From: Natronococcus roseus | GTDB lineage: Archaea; Halobacteriota; Halobacteria; Halobacteriales; Natrialbaceae | Direction: 5' to 3' | Assembly: GCF_043677095.1 (NCBI RefSeq) | Contig: NZ_JBHLJR010000006.1 | Span: forward strand, 124,001-188,000 | DNA length: 64,000 nucleotides | Shown: positions 54,031 through 61,417 of the stretch, piece after piece | How the letters are laid out: each line of letters starts with the position of its first letter | How positions within the stretch are numbered: the first letter of the stretch is position 1 | Notes under the pieces: model-generated | Told to the model about the DNA's origin: nothing | Seen by the model: the letters and a program-made list of their open reading frames with translations, nothing else | Database searches by the model: none | Made by a program: the position numbers and the translations under genes

Positions 54031-54473
54031 ATCTCTCGCCAAAGGAGATGGAGCGGCTGACAGTCTTCATGGCCGCCGAGCTCGCCCGACGGCGAAAGGA
54101 GCGGGGCGTGAAGCTCAACCACCCCGAGACGGTCGCGTACGTCTCCGACTGGTGTTGCGAGGCCGCCCGCGAGGGGAAGTCGGTCTCGCGGATTCGGTCG
54201 GAGGCGACCCAGCTGCTCACCCGCGAGGACGTGATGGACGGCGTGCCCGAGCTGGTCGAGATGATCCAGGTCGAGCCCGTCTTCCCCGACGGCACCAAGC
54301 TCGTGACGGTCCACGACCCGATCCGGGCCGACAGCCGGGAGCAGCTCGAGACGGTCGACCCCGGGCCGGGCGAGGAGCTCGCGGTCGGCGAGGCGGGCAA
54401 GCCGGGCGAGAGCGAGGGCAGCGAGGCCCACGAGACCGGCGGCGGACCGGAACCCACGGAGGGTGACGACTGA
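54027..54473 (+). CDS. ureA: Urease gamma subunit with C-terminal extension
   Basis: 148 residues from GTG 54027; a Shine-Dalgarno-like GGGTGA is about eight bases upstream. The first 100 are standard UreA: MNLSPKEMERLTVFMAAELA, RRRKERGVKLNHPETVAYVS, LTREDVMDGVPELVEMIQVE and FPDGTKLVTVHDPI. The last ~45 residues are an acidic Gly/Glu/Pro-rich tail (GEELAVGEAGKPGESEGSEA) absent from bacterial gamma subunits. Gene order B-C-A instead of A-B-C is known from other haloarchaea. Stop overlaps ureG by one base pair set (TGATG). Confidence 0.93.
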   Translation: MNLSPKEMERLTVFMAAELARRRKERGVKLNHPETVAYVSDWCCEAAREGKSVSRIRSEATQLLTREDVMDGVPELVEMIQVEPVFPDGTKLVTVHDPIRADSREQLETVDPGPGEELAVGEAGKPGESEGSEAHETGGGPEPTEGDD

Positions 54474-55093
54474 TGGGGTACCGCGACGTCGCGAAGGTCG
54501 GCCTCGGCGGTCCCGTCGGCTCCGGGAAGACGGCCCTGGTCAAGCGTCTGGTCCCCGAACTCGTCGCGGAGGGGTACGAGGTCGGCGTCATCGCCAACGA
54601 CATCATGACCCAGGAGGACGCCGACGTCTTCCGGGAGTCGTTCGCCGACCTCCTCCCCGAAGACCTCGTGGAGGGCGTCGAAACCGGCGCCTGCCCGCAC
54701 ACGGGGATCCGCGAGGATCCCTCGATGAACCTCGCGGCGATCGACGAGTTCACCGAGCGCCACCCCGAGCTCGACGTCGTCCTCGTCGAGAGCGGCGGCG
54801 ACAATCTCGCAGCCACCTTCAACCCCGAGCTGGCGGACTACTTCCTGTTTATCATCTCCGTCGCTGAGGGGGAGGACATCCCCCGCAAACGTGGTCCCGG
54901 AGTCACTCAGGCCGACCTGCTAGTCGTCAACAAGACCGACCTCGCGCCCCACGTCGACGCCGACCTCGAGGTGATCGAGGCCGACGCGGGCGACGTGCGC
55001 GGCGACGACCCGTTCGTCTTCACCAACTGCAAGGACGGCACCGGCGTCGACGAGGTGCTCGAGCACGTCGAGCGGGAGGTGCTGTTCGCGTGA
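54473..55093 (+). CDS. ureG: Urease accessory GTPase UreG
   Basis: 206 residues. P-loop LGGPVGSGKTALVKRLVPEL, CPH metal motif GVETGACPHTGIREDPSMNL, VESGGDNLAATFNPELADYF and the guanine-specificity motif LLVVNKTDLAPHVDADL. It uses GTP to deliver nickel into apo-urease with UreD, UreF and UreE. Normal length, no His-rich N-terminal extension. Overlaps ureD by four bases (GTGA). Confidence 0.95.
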   Translation: MGYRDVAKVGLGGPVGSGKTALVKRLVPELVAEGYEVGVIANDIMTQEDADVFRESFADLLPEDLVEGVETGACPHTGIREDPSMNLAAIDEFTERHPELDVVLVESGGDNLAATFNPELADYFLFIISVAEGEDIPRKRGPGVTQADLLVVNKTDLAPHVDADLEVIEADAGDVRGDDPFVFTNCKDGTGVDEVLEHVEREVLFA

Positions 55094-56076
55094 GCGCGGC
55101 GGACGGAACCGAGACCGCCCGGCTCCCGCCGGCGTTCGAAACCTACGCGGACGAACCGCTCGCCCAGGCGCCGGCGGCGGGACCGGGCAAGAACGGGCTG
55201 CTCGAGGCGACGTTCGCCCGCACGGGCGAGGGACCGACGCGGCTCGTCCGCGACCGCGCCGAGGTGCCCTACCACCACACCGGCACCCTCGACACCGATC
55301 CCGTGCCCGGCCTGGCGACGCTGGTCGCCCAGGAACCCACCGGCGGGGTCGCACAGGGCGATCGCCACCGAATGCTCCTCGAGGCGCGGTCGGGCGCTCG
55401 CGCGCACGTGACGACTCAGAGCGCGACGAAGGTCCACAGCATGGACGCCAACTACGCCCATCTCGACGCCGCATTGAGCGTCGAGGCGGGGAGCCTCCTC
55501 GAGTACGTCCCCGGGCCGACGATCGTCAACGAGGACGCCCGCTGCCTGCAGACGGTGTCGGTCGAACTCGCCGACGGCGCGGTCGCGATCGTCGCGGACG
55601 TCCTCGTCCCCGACGGCTTGAGCGACCACGAGTCCTTTAGCTTCGACCACTACCACTCGCGGGTCGAGGCCCGCCGCGGCGATCGGCTGGTCTGTGCGGA
55701 CGCGGTCGACCTGCGGCCCGCGGAACGCGATCCGCGGGATCCGGCCAGCGTCGGCGAGTACGGCGTCGTCGGCTCGCTGTACGTCTTCGCTCCGAGCGAC
55801 GGGGCGGATGGGGATGGCACGGACGGCGCCGACGGACCCGCGAGCGTCGAGACGGCGACGCTCGTCGCCTCAGTTCGCGAGTGCCTCGCGGAGTTCGAGG
55901 ACGAGTGTGACCGAGGCGTTCACACCGGCGTCTCGGCGCTGCCCTGCGAGGCGGGCGCCGTCGTCCGCCTGCTCGGCCACCGCGAGGCCGACGTCACGGG
56001 CGCGCTCCGGGCGGCGTGGGACGAGACGAGACGGGAGCTCCTGGGGGTCGGCGCGCCAGCCGACCGCCGGTACTGA
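55090..56076 (+). CDS. ureD: Urease accessory protein UreD
   Basis: 328 residues from GTG 55090. UreD (UreH) landmarks: YHHTGTLDTDPVPGLATLVA and PTGGVAQGDRHRMLLEARSG, then ARAHVTTQSATKVHSMDANY and EYVPGPTIVNEDARCLQTVS, and SVRECLAEFEDECDRGVHTG near the end. It is the scaffold that binds apo-urease and lets UreF and UreG dock. An acidic Gly/Asp-rich loop (SDGADGDGTDGADGPAS) at ~240 is an insertion. Stop overlaps ureE by one base (TGATG). Confidence 0.92.
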   Translation: MSAADGTETARLPPAFETYADEPLAQAPAAGPGKNGLLEATFARTGEGPTRLVRDRAEVPYHHTGTLDTDPVPGLATLVAQEPTGGVAQGDRHRMLLEARSGARAHVTTQSATKVHSMDANYAHLDAALSVEAGSLLEYVPGPTIVNEDARCLQTVSVELADGAVAIVADVLVPDGLSDHESFSFDHYHSRVEARRGDRLVCADAVDLRPAERDPRDPASVGEYGVVGSLYVFAPSDGADGDGTDGADGPASVETATLVASVRECLAEFEDECDRGVHTGVSALPCEAGAVVRLLGHREADVTGALRAAWDETRRELLGVGAPADRRY

Positions 56077-56705
56077 TGGAGCGGATCGACGGCGTCGTCG
56101 GCAACGTCCACGCCGACGACGAACTCGCCGCGCTGCGGGACGACCACGCCGCCAACGGCACGCTCGAGCGGGTCGTGATCGACGCCGGCGACCGTCGGCG
56201 GTCGCGGTTCCGGGCGACCACCGACGCGGGGACCGACGTCGGCGTCGTCCTCGATCGGCCCGCCGTCTCGGTCGGGGACGTCCTGCTCGTCGACGACGAG
56301 CGCATGGTCCTCGTCTCGTTCGAGCCCCGCGACGCGCTGGCGGTCGAGCTGCCGGATCCGACCGCTGACGCAATGGAGGCCGCGGTCGAACTCGGCCACC
56401 GGGTCGGCAACCAGCACTGGGATCTGGCGGTCGAGGACGGCGTCGTCTACGTCCCCCTCGAGGCCGACTGCCACATCGTCGAGCGGGTGGTCGCCGACGT
56501 CGTTCCCGGCGCCGAGGTCCGAGAGACGACTGTCGAGGCCGATCTGTTCGTGACGGAGCTCGAGGGTGGTGTGGACCGCGAGCACGACCACAGCCACGGC
56601 GGGGATCCCGACCGCGCTCACGATACTGATCACGGACACACCCACGGCAACGACCACGATCACAGCCACGCGTCCGATCACGCCCACGACCACCATGAGC
56701 ACTGA
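56076..56705 (+). CDS. ureE: Urease nickel chaperone UreE
   Basis: 209 residues from ATG 56076. Peptide-binding domain (MERIDGVVGNVHADDELAAL, ATTDAGTDVGVVLDRPAVSV) and metal domain (HRVGNQHWDLAVEDGVVYVP, then EADCHIVERVVADVVP). The last ~40 residues hold 15 His (EHDHSHGG, TDHGHTHGNDHDHSH, ASDHAHDHHEH). The tail should bind several nickel ions. Overlaps ureF by 11 bases. Confidence 0.93.
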   Translation: MERIDGVVGNVHADDELAALRDDHAANGTLERVVIDAGDRRRSRFRATTDAGTDVGVVLDRPAVSVGDVLLVDDERMVLVSFEPRDALAVELPDPTADAMEAAVELGHRVGNQHWDLAVEDGVVYVPLEADCHIVERVVADVVPGAEVRETTVEADLFVTELEGGVDREHDHSHGGDPDRAHDTDHGHTHGNDHDHSHASDHAHDHHEH

Positions 56706-57402
56706 CGCCGACGCCTTTCTCTCCGCGCTGCGGCTCTCGGACTCGTTTCTCCCGGTTGGGAGCTACACCGCCTCCTACGGCCTCGAGCAGTACATCAACG
56801 AGGATCGGATCGAGGACGGCGAGGACCTCCGGGCGCTGATCGCGGCCTACCTGCGGCGGCTCGTCGGGCCCTGCGAAACGGTCGCGGTCGCGAACACCCA
56901 CGCCGCGAGCGCCGACGGCGACGCCGAGCGGTTGCTCGCGGTCGACGAACGACTCCACGCGGTGACGATGCCCGCGGAGTTCCGCGAGAGTTCGACGAAG
57001 GCTGGGGCGAAACTTTGCGAGCTGCTGCTTGCGGAAACGGCGGAGACGGACGTCGACGAACTCCCGTCGACCCTTGCCGAGGCGATCGAGGACGGCTCGA
57101 CCCCCGGTCACTACCCCGTCGTCTTCGGCGTCGTCGCACAGCGTCGTGGTCTCTCGCGACTCGAGGCCTGCCTCGCTCACGCCTACTCGTTCGTGACGGG
57201 GCTGCTGGGTGCCGCCCAGCGACTCGGGCGGTTCGGCCACACGGAGATCCAGGCCGCGCTCGAGGATCTCCAGCCGGTGGTCGAGACGATCTGCGAGCAC
57301 CACCTCGAGGACGAGATCGCGGCGATGTCCTCGTTCGCGCCGTTAGCCGAAATCATGGGGATGCGCCACGAACGTGCGGGACGGCGACTCTTTATGAGCT
57401 AG
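56695..57402 (+). CDS. ureF: Urease accessory protein UreF
   Basis: 235 residues from ATG 56695 (MSTDADAFLSALRLSDSFLP). UreF landmarks: SDSFLPVGSYTASYGLEQYI, RLLAVDERLHAVTMPAEFRE, STKAGAKLCELLLA, GHYPVVFGVVAQRRGLSRLE and AAMSSFAPLAEIMGMRHERA. It bridges UreG to the UreD-urease complex and gates nickel delivery. The start lies inside the His-rich end of ureE; other frames in the overlap are low-complexity. Last gene of the operon. Confidence 0.92.
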   Translation: MSTDADAFLSALRLSDSFLPVGSYTASYGLEQYINEDRIEDGEDLRALIAAYLRRLVGPCETVAVANTHAASADGDAERLLAVDERLHAVTMPAEFRESSTKAGAKLCELLLAETAETDVDELPSTLAEAIEDGSTPGHYPVVFGVVAQRRGLSRLEACLAHAYSFVTGLLGAAQRLGRFGHTEIQAALEDLQPVVETICEHHLEDEIAAMSSFAPLAEIMGMRHERAGRRLFMS

Positions 57403-57484
57403 CGCCGTTCCGCGCGGAACCACCGACCGTTCCACCCGCCTGCGACTCAGTTAGACCACAGGACAGTACCATCGGCCGACGGTA

Positions 57485-57519
57485 ATCGGTGCTCGCCGCT
57501 TGGAGGCGGGAGCACCGAT
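57485..57519. other. Strong hairpin between ureF and the aldo/keto reductase
   Basis: Outer arms ATCGGTGCTC (57485-57494) and GAGCACCGAT (57510-57519), inner CCGC/GCGG, a one-base bulge and a 6-base loop. Both neighbouring genes converge on it, so it may end both transcripts, though no T-run follows on either side. Confidence 0.5.
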
Positions 57520-57605
57520 CCTCGCCCAGAACGGCCAGTTCCGGGAGACCGTGGGACGTGGGCGAGGCGTAGCTGCCGAACGACGGCTCACTCTCGGGCC
57601 CGCGG

Positions 57606-58580
57606 TTAGTTGTGCCCCGACACCGGCACCGGCTCGTAGGGCTCCTCGAGGTAGGCGATGTCCGACGCCGACAGCGAGATCTCGAGGGCCTCGACGGCCT
57701 GTTCTAAGTGTTCGACGCTCGTGGTTCCGATGATCGGGGCGTCGACCCACTCCTTGTGCAACAGCCACGCGAGCGCGATCTGGGCCATCGTCGCCCCTTC
57801 CTGGGCCGCGATCTCGGCGACGCGCTCGTTTACCTCCTGGCCGCCGCCCTCGCGGTAGGGGTGCTCGTACATGTGTTCCTCCGTCTCGCCGCGGGTCGTC
57901 GCGTCGATCTCCTCGTGGGGACGCGTGAGGTAGCCCCGCGCGAGCGGCGACCACGGCATCACGCCGACGTCCTCCTGGTCGCAGAAGGGCAACATCTCGC
58001 GTTCCTCCTCCCGATACACGAGGTTGTAGTGGTTCTGCATCGTCGCGAAGCGCTCGAGTCCCAGCCGGTCGCTGGTGTGGAGGGCGTCGGCGAACTGATG
58101 AGTCCACATCGACGAGGCGCCGACGTAGCGGGCGTGGCCGCGGCGGACGGCGTCGTCGAGAGCCCGCATCGTCGTCTCGATCGGCGTGTCGTCGTCCCAG
58201 CGGTGGATCTGGTAGAGGTCGATCGTGTCCATCCCCAGCCGCTCGCGGCTGGCCGCGAGTTCCTGTTCGATCCCCTTTCGGGATAGCCCGCCCGAGTTCG
58301 GGTCGTCCTCGCGCATCCGGAAGTACCCCTTCGTCGCGACGACGGATTCCTCCCGGCGGCCCTCGAGCGCGTTCCCGAGGATTCGCTCGGACTCGCCCTT
58401 CGAGTAGAGGTTGGCCGTGTCGAAGAAGTTGATCCCGAGGTCGATCGCGCGGTCGATGATCTCGTGGCTCTCCTCTTCCTCCAAGACCCACTCGCGCCAG
58501 TCGCTCGAGCCGAAGCTCATACAGCCCAGACAGAGCCGACTGACCTCCATCCCGGTCGAACCGAGGGTGGTGTACTCCAT
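57606..58580 (-). CDS. Aldo/keto reductase
   Basis: 324 residues from ATG 58580 (MEYTTLGSTGMEVSRLCLGC). TIM-barrel NADPH reductase with the catalytic tetrad in INFFDTANLYSKGESERILG (Asp, Tyr), VVATKGYF (Lys) and LYQIHRWDDDTPIETTMRAL (His). Later FATMQNHYNLVYREEEREML and VMPWSPLARGYLTRP fix it in the large AKR11/12-like bacterial group. Such enzymes reduce aldehydes or keto sugars; the substrate is not determined. Convergent with ureF. The frame continues upstream to 58607 without conserved sequence. Confidence 0.92.
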   Translation of the reverse strand: MEYTTLGSTGMEVSRLCLGCMSFGSSDWREWVLEEEESHEIIDRAIDLGINFFDTANLYSKGESERILGNALEGRREESVVATKGYFRMREDDPNSGGLSRKGIEQELAASRERLGMDTIDLYQIHRWDDDTPIETTMRALDDAVRRGHARYVGASSMWTHQFADALHTSDRLGLERFATMQNHYNLVYREEEREMLPFCDQEDVGVMPWSPLARGYLTRPHEEIDATTRGETEEHMYEHPYREGGGQEVNERVAEIAAQEGATMAQIALAWLLHKEWVDAPIIGTTSVEHLEQAVEALEISLSASDIAYLEEPYEPVPVSGHN

Positions 58581-58683
58581 GGCGGCCCGTACTCGACGGG
58601 ACGGCAAAACAGTACGTGGATCGGCAAACGACGACGTCCCGTCCCGCCGTCATTTTTTAGTTCGATCATCGTGTACTGACACG

Positions 58684-58782
58684 ATGGCTATGGCGGACGA
58701 ACACAACGATCGGGAGACGAACCGGAATGACGACGACGATGGCATCGTCTCGCGAATCAAGAACGTGTTCGACCGCGATTGA
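58684..58782 (+). CDS. 32-residue acidic small protein
   Basis: ATG 58684 opens MAMADEHNDRETNRNDDDDG and ends IVSRIKNVFDRD. A TATA-like TTTTTTAGTTC lies about 30 bases upstream. Soluble, no Cys. Compositionally like other haloarchaeal micro-proteins with an acidic head and a short amphipathic helix (IVSRIKNVF). Function unknown; could be a chance ORF. Confidence 0.5.
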   Translation: MAMADEHNDRETNRNDDDDGIVSRIKNVFDRD

Positions 58783-58847
58783 CCGCGGTCTTCCGCCTAC
58801 TCCTTTCCGGATGCCACAGTAGTCAATCAAACCAGTCGGTGATCCCC

Positions 58848-59012
58848 CTACACGAGTGGGGTCGCGTCGTCACCGAACCCGCTCCCATACGTCTCAACAA
58901 CTTCCGTAACGGTGACTTCGTACGCATCGTACCACTCCGTCCACCGCTGTTTCGCGCGTTTGTGGTCCGCGTCCGCTCCAAACGATTCGACTGCGTCCAA
59001 CGACTTCCGCAT
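58848..59012 (-). CDS. 54-residue small protein, uncharacterised
   Basis: ATG 59012 opens MRKSLDAVESFGADADHKRA and ends VVETYGSGFGDDATPLV; a TTG 11 codons upstream would extend it. Helical and charged, with Trp-Tyr pairs (QRWTEWYDAYEVTVTEVV). A GGGTGAG element just before the ATG could be a ribosome site. Composition is haloarchaeal. It lies in the only interval here with mobile-element debris, so it might belong to that. No family recognised. Confidence 0.45.
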   Translation of the reverse strand: MRKSLDAVESFGADADHKRAKQRWTEWYDAYEVTVTEVVETYGSGFGDDATPLV

Positions 59013-59212
59013 CTTACTCACCCGGAGCGAGGCGGAACGTGACAAAATACATCAAGCCGATTCACTCGTCCACACGAACAAGACGCTTCCCCTTACAGCA
59101 GACGACGGGTAGCAACCGACGACTCGCTGACCCACGTCCGAGTCGGGTTTGGGGTTCTGGCCACCCTCGCCGGGAACTTCACACCTACCTTTTCGCAACT
59201 GAGCTTATTCCT

Positions 59213-60397
59213 ATGACACGGCACGACAGCCGATCCGACAAGAAGCGATTCGCAACTATCGCAGTCGGCGCAGCTGAAACCGAACCGCATCCTTACAGGG
59301 ATGGAACGAACGACGTCGTCCCGCCGATCCACCTTTCGACGACGTTCGAGTGGGTCAGCGGGGAGGACGCCAACGAACACGACTATTCGCGCGAGAGCAA
59401 TCCGACGCGGGCAGCCCTCGAGGAGCAGTTAGCCCGCCTCGAAGGCGGCGAGCACGGGTTGGCGTTCGCCTCCGGAATGGCCGCCACATCGACGACGATG
59501 CTGTCGCTGGTCCCTCCGGGCGGCCACGTCGTCTCCTCGGACACCATCTACAGTGGAACCGAAAAACTGCTCACGGAGCACGTGGCCGGACATCTCGACG
59601 TTGACATCGACTTCGTCGACGCCCGTGACCCCGACAACGTCGCCGATGCGGTCAACGCGGATACCGACTTGATCTGGGCGGAAACACCGTCGAACCCCTT
59701 AATAAGGTTGTGCGATATCCAGGCGATAGCCGACGTTGCCCACGACCACGATACCCTGTTCGGCGTGGACAGTACCTTTGCGAGTCCGTACTACCAATCC
59801 CCACTCGAGCTGGGTGCCGACGTCGTCGTCCACAGCACCACCAAGTATCTCAACGGGCACTCCGACTCGATCGGCGGTGCCGTTATCACCGACGACGGTG
59901 AGGTTTTCGAGCAGTTAGCGTTCGCACAGCGGGTCGGGCTCGGAAATATGCTTTCGCCGTTCGACTGCTACCTCGTTGCACGGGGCATCAAGACGCTGCC
60001 CGCGCGGATGGAACACCACGAGAAGAACGCGACGGCAGTTGCCCGGTTCCTCGAAAGCCACGACCGTGTGGCTCGTGTCTACTATCCGGGTCTCGAGAGC
60101 CACCCGCAACACGATCTCGCGAGTGAGCAGATGTCGGGGTACAGCGGAATGTTGTCCTTCGAGTTTGACGGCACACTCATCGAACTCGAGGCGTTCATCG
60201 ACGGACTTGAGATATTCACGCCGGGAGCCAGTCTCGGCGGGGTCGAGAGCCTCGTCGAGGTCCCGTCACTAATGCTCCCCGACGAGTTCAGTCGGAGCGA
60301 GGATTCAGCGGAGATCCCCGAGACGTTGGTCCGGGTATCCGTCGGCCTCGAAGACGCCGAGGACCTCCGCGAGGACCTCCGGAAGGCGCTACCGTAG
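59213..60397 (+). CDS. Cystathionine gamma-lyase/synthase-type PLP enzyme
   Basis: 394 residues from ATG 59213. Cys/Met metabolism PLP family: RFATIAVGAAETEPHPYRDG, VPPIHLSTTFEW, EHDYSRESNPTRAALEEQLA, GGEHGLAFASGMAATSTTML, and the PLP lysine in VVVHSTTKYLNGHSDSIGGA. The active-site Tyr is in IYSGTEKLL and C-terminal SLGGVESLVEVPSLM is conserved. It could be cystathionine gamma-lyase, gamma-synthase or methionine gamma-lyase; sequence alone does not decide. Its codon choice is slightly less GC-rich (ACACC, TTCGAG mixed with TTAGCC and AATAAGG) than neighbours. Followed by the tnpB remnant. Confidence 0.9.
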   Translation: MTRHDSRSDKKRFATIAVGAAETEPHPYRDGTNDVVPPIHLSTTFEWVSGEDANEHDYSRESNPTRAALEEQLARLEGGEHGLAFASGMAATSTTMLSLVPPGGHVVSSDTIYSGTEKLLTEHVAGHLDVDIDFVDARDPDNVADAVNADTDLIWAETPSNPLIRLCDIQAIADVAHDHDTLFGVDSTFASPYYQSPLELGADVVVHSTTKYLNGHSDSIGGAVITDDGEVFEQLAFAQRVGLGNMLSPFDCYLVARGIKTLPARMEHHEKNATAVARFLESHDRVARVYYPGLESHPQHDLASEQMSGYSGMLSFEFDGTLIELEAFIDGLEIFTPGASLGGVESLVEVPSLMLPDEFSRSEDSAEIPETLVRVSVGLEDAEDLREDLRKALP

Positions 60398-60601
60398 GCG
60401 AGCGTTCCCCTTTCACCACGACCGTCCCGGTCCACGAGCGGGTCGATTGCCAACGAGCTGTGGCAGCCGCGAGCGAGGATACGAACTGATCTACACGAGA
60501 AGTACGGATGCAGGAGATATCCAGTATATTTCGGAGAGACCGATAGCCGCCCCGATACACCTTCGCTCGAACTGACCACAGGTTTCACGACCAAGTCAAC
60601 C

Positions 60602-60733
60602 GCCTCGGGGTCAAGTGGTTCGAGACGCCTTTGGCGTCTCGTCATCAAGCGAGACCGAAGGTCTCGCGGACATCGCGGAGCGAAGCTCCGCTCAGTCACG
60701 GAAGATCGAAGATCTTCCGAACGACCCCGAGGC
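60602..60733 (-). ncRNA. Four-hairpin array closed by an 11-bp stem, at the tnpB 3' end
   Basis: Outer stem GCCTCGGGGTC (60602-60612) pairs perfectly with GACCCCGAGGC (60723-60733). Inside it, GTTCG (60618-60622) can pair with CGAAC (60718-60722), leaving AAGTG bulged. Four perfect hairpins follow: GAGACGCC/GGCGTCTC (60622-60640), GCGAGACC/GGTCTCGC (60649-60667), GCGGAGC/GCTCCGC (60675-60691) and GGAAGATC/GATCTTCC (60700-60718), each with a 3-base loop (TTT or GAA). It lies 19 bases after the tnpB stop on the minus strand, and a read-through tnpB frame would end inside hairpin four (TGA at 60696-60698). It fits a guide-RNA-like (omega RNA) or right-end element; untested. Confidence 0.5.
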
Positions 60734-60752
60734 TTGTCAGTGGACTCCCGCT

Positions 60753-61013
60753 CTACCCGCACAAGGCGGAAGGCGTGTAATCGCCATTCGCGTTCAGCGT
60801 CCCTGACTTGAGGGCCAGTTGACTGGTGGCCCGTCCAGCACCAGACTTGAGCCAGTGCTGGACAAGACGCCACCCGATATTCCGGGCGGCATTATAGTCG
60901 GCGTGCAATTTCTTTCTACACTTCTGGCACTCGAACTCGTCACCATCACGGTTGTCCTCGTGCGTGAAGCCGCACTCGCCGTGACTGCACCGTTGCGTGA
61001 AGAAAGCGTCCGA
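60753..61013 (-). pseudogene. tnpB: TnpB (IS1341-type) C-terminal remnant
   Basis: 86 codons on the minus strand with no start, ending at TAG 60753-60755. The sequence reads FFTQRCSHGECGFTHEDNRD, GDEFECQKCRKKLHADYNAA and RNIGWRLVQHWLKSGAGRAT. Two Cys pairs form the TnpB zinc finger, and DYNAARNI is the RuvC III region (Asp) of this RNA-guided nuclease family. RuvC I and II are missing: the frame is cut at TAG 61014-61016, next to the membrane protein gene. The final TAG may have been CAG, because the frame continues SGSPLTSLGVVRKIFDLP. It is therefore a 5'-truncated, decayed insertion-sequence gene. No tnpA or left end is seen. Confidence 0.85.
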
Positions 61014-61036
61014 CTAGCTACCGACAACCGTTGAGA

Positions 61037-61417
61037 TCAGACGACGCCCCGGAACAGCGCACCCAGCGCGGGTAGCCCAAGCGCGCTCGCGACCGTGACG
61101 TAGACGGCGGGCGTCATCTCGAGGACGCGCCAGGCCGAATCGCCGAGTCCGATCGCGAAGGCCACCAGAACGAGGACGCCGAACCCGAGGGAGCCGGCGA
61201 GCCCGTGCCAGACCGTCGGCGAGATGAACCCCACGAGCGCCCCGGCGACGACGAGACCGAGCCAGTGGAGCCACGCGAGGAAGAGGCCGACCGGGACGAC
61301 GACGAGGACGGCGAGCCAGTGCGATCGCGGTTCGGTGCGGACGCGCTCGAGCGCGGCGTCGATCGTCCGCTCGCGGTCGCCGCCCGCGTCTCCGTCGCTC
61401 CGATCGGTCGCGGTCAC
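61037..61417 (-). CDS. Membrane protein, three or four helices
   Basis: 126 residues from ATG 61417. After an acidic N-terminus (TATDRSDGDAGGDRERTID) come HWLAVLVVVPVGLFLAWLHW, LVVAGALVGFISPTVWHGLA, SLGFGVLVLVAFAIGLG and VYVTVASALGLPALGALFRG, three to four helices. No family motif is recognised. Its ATG overlaps the stop of the penicillin acylase-like gene by four bases (ATGA), so the two are translated together and may function together. Confidence 0.75.
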   Translation of the reverse strand: MTATDRSDGDAGGDRERTIDAALERVRTEPRSHWLAVLVVVPVGLFLAWLHWLGLVVAGALVGFISPTVWHGLAGSLGFGVLVLVAFAIGLGDSAWRVLEMTPAVYVTVASALGLPALGALFRGVV

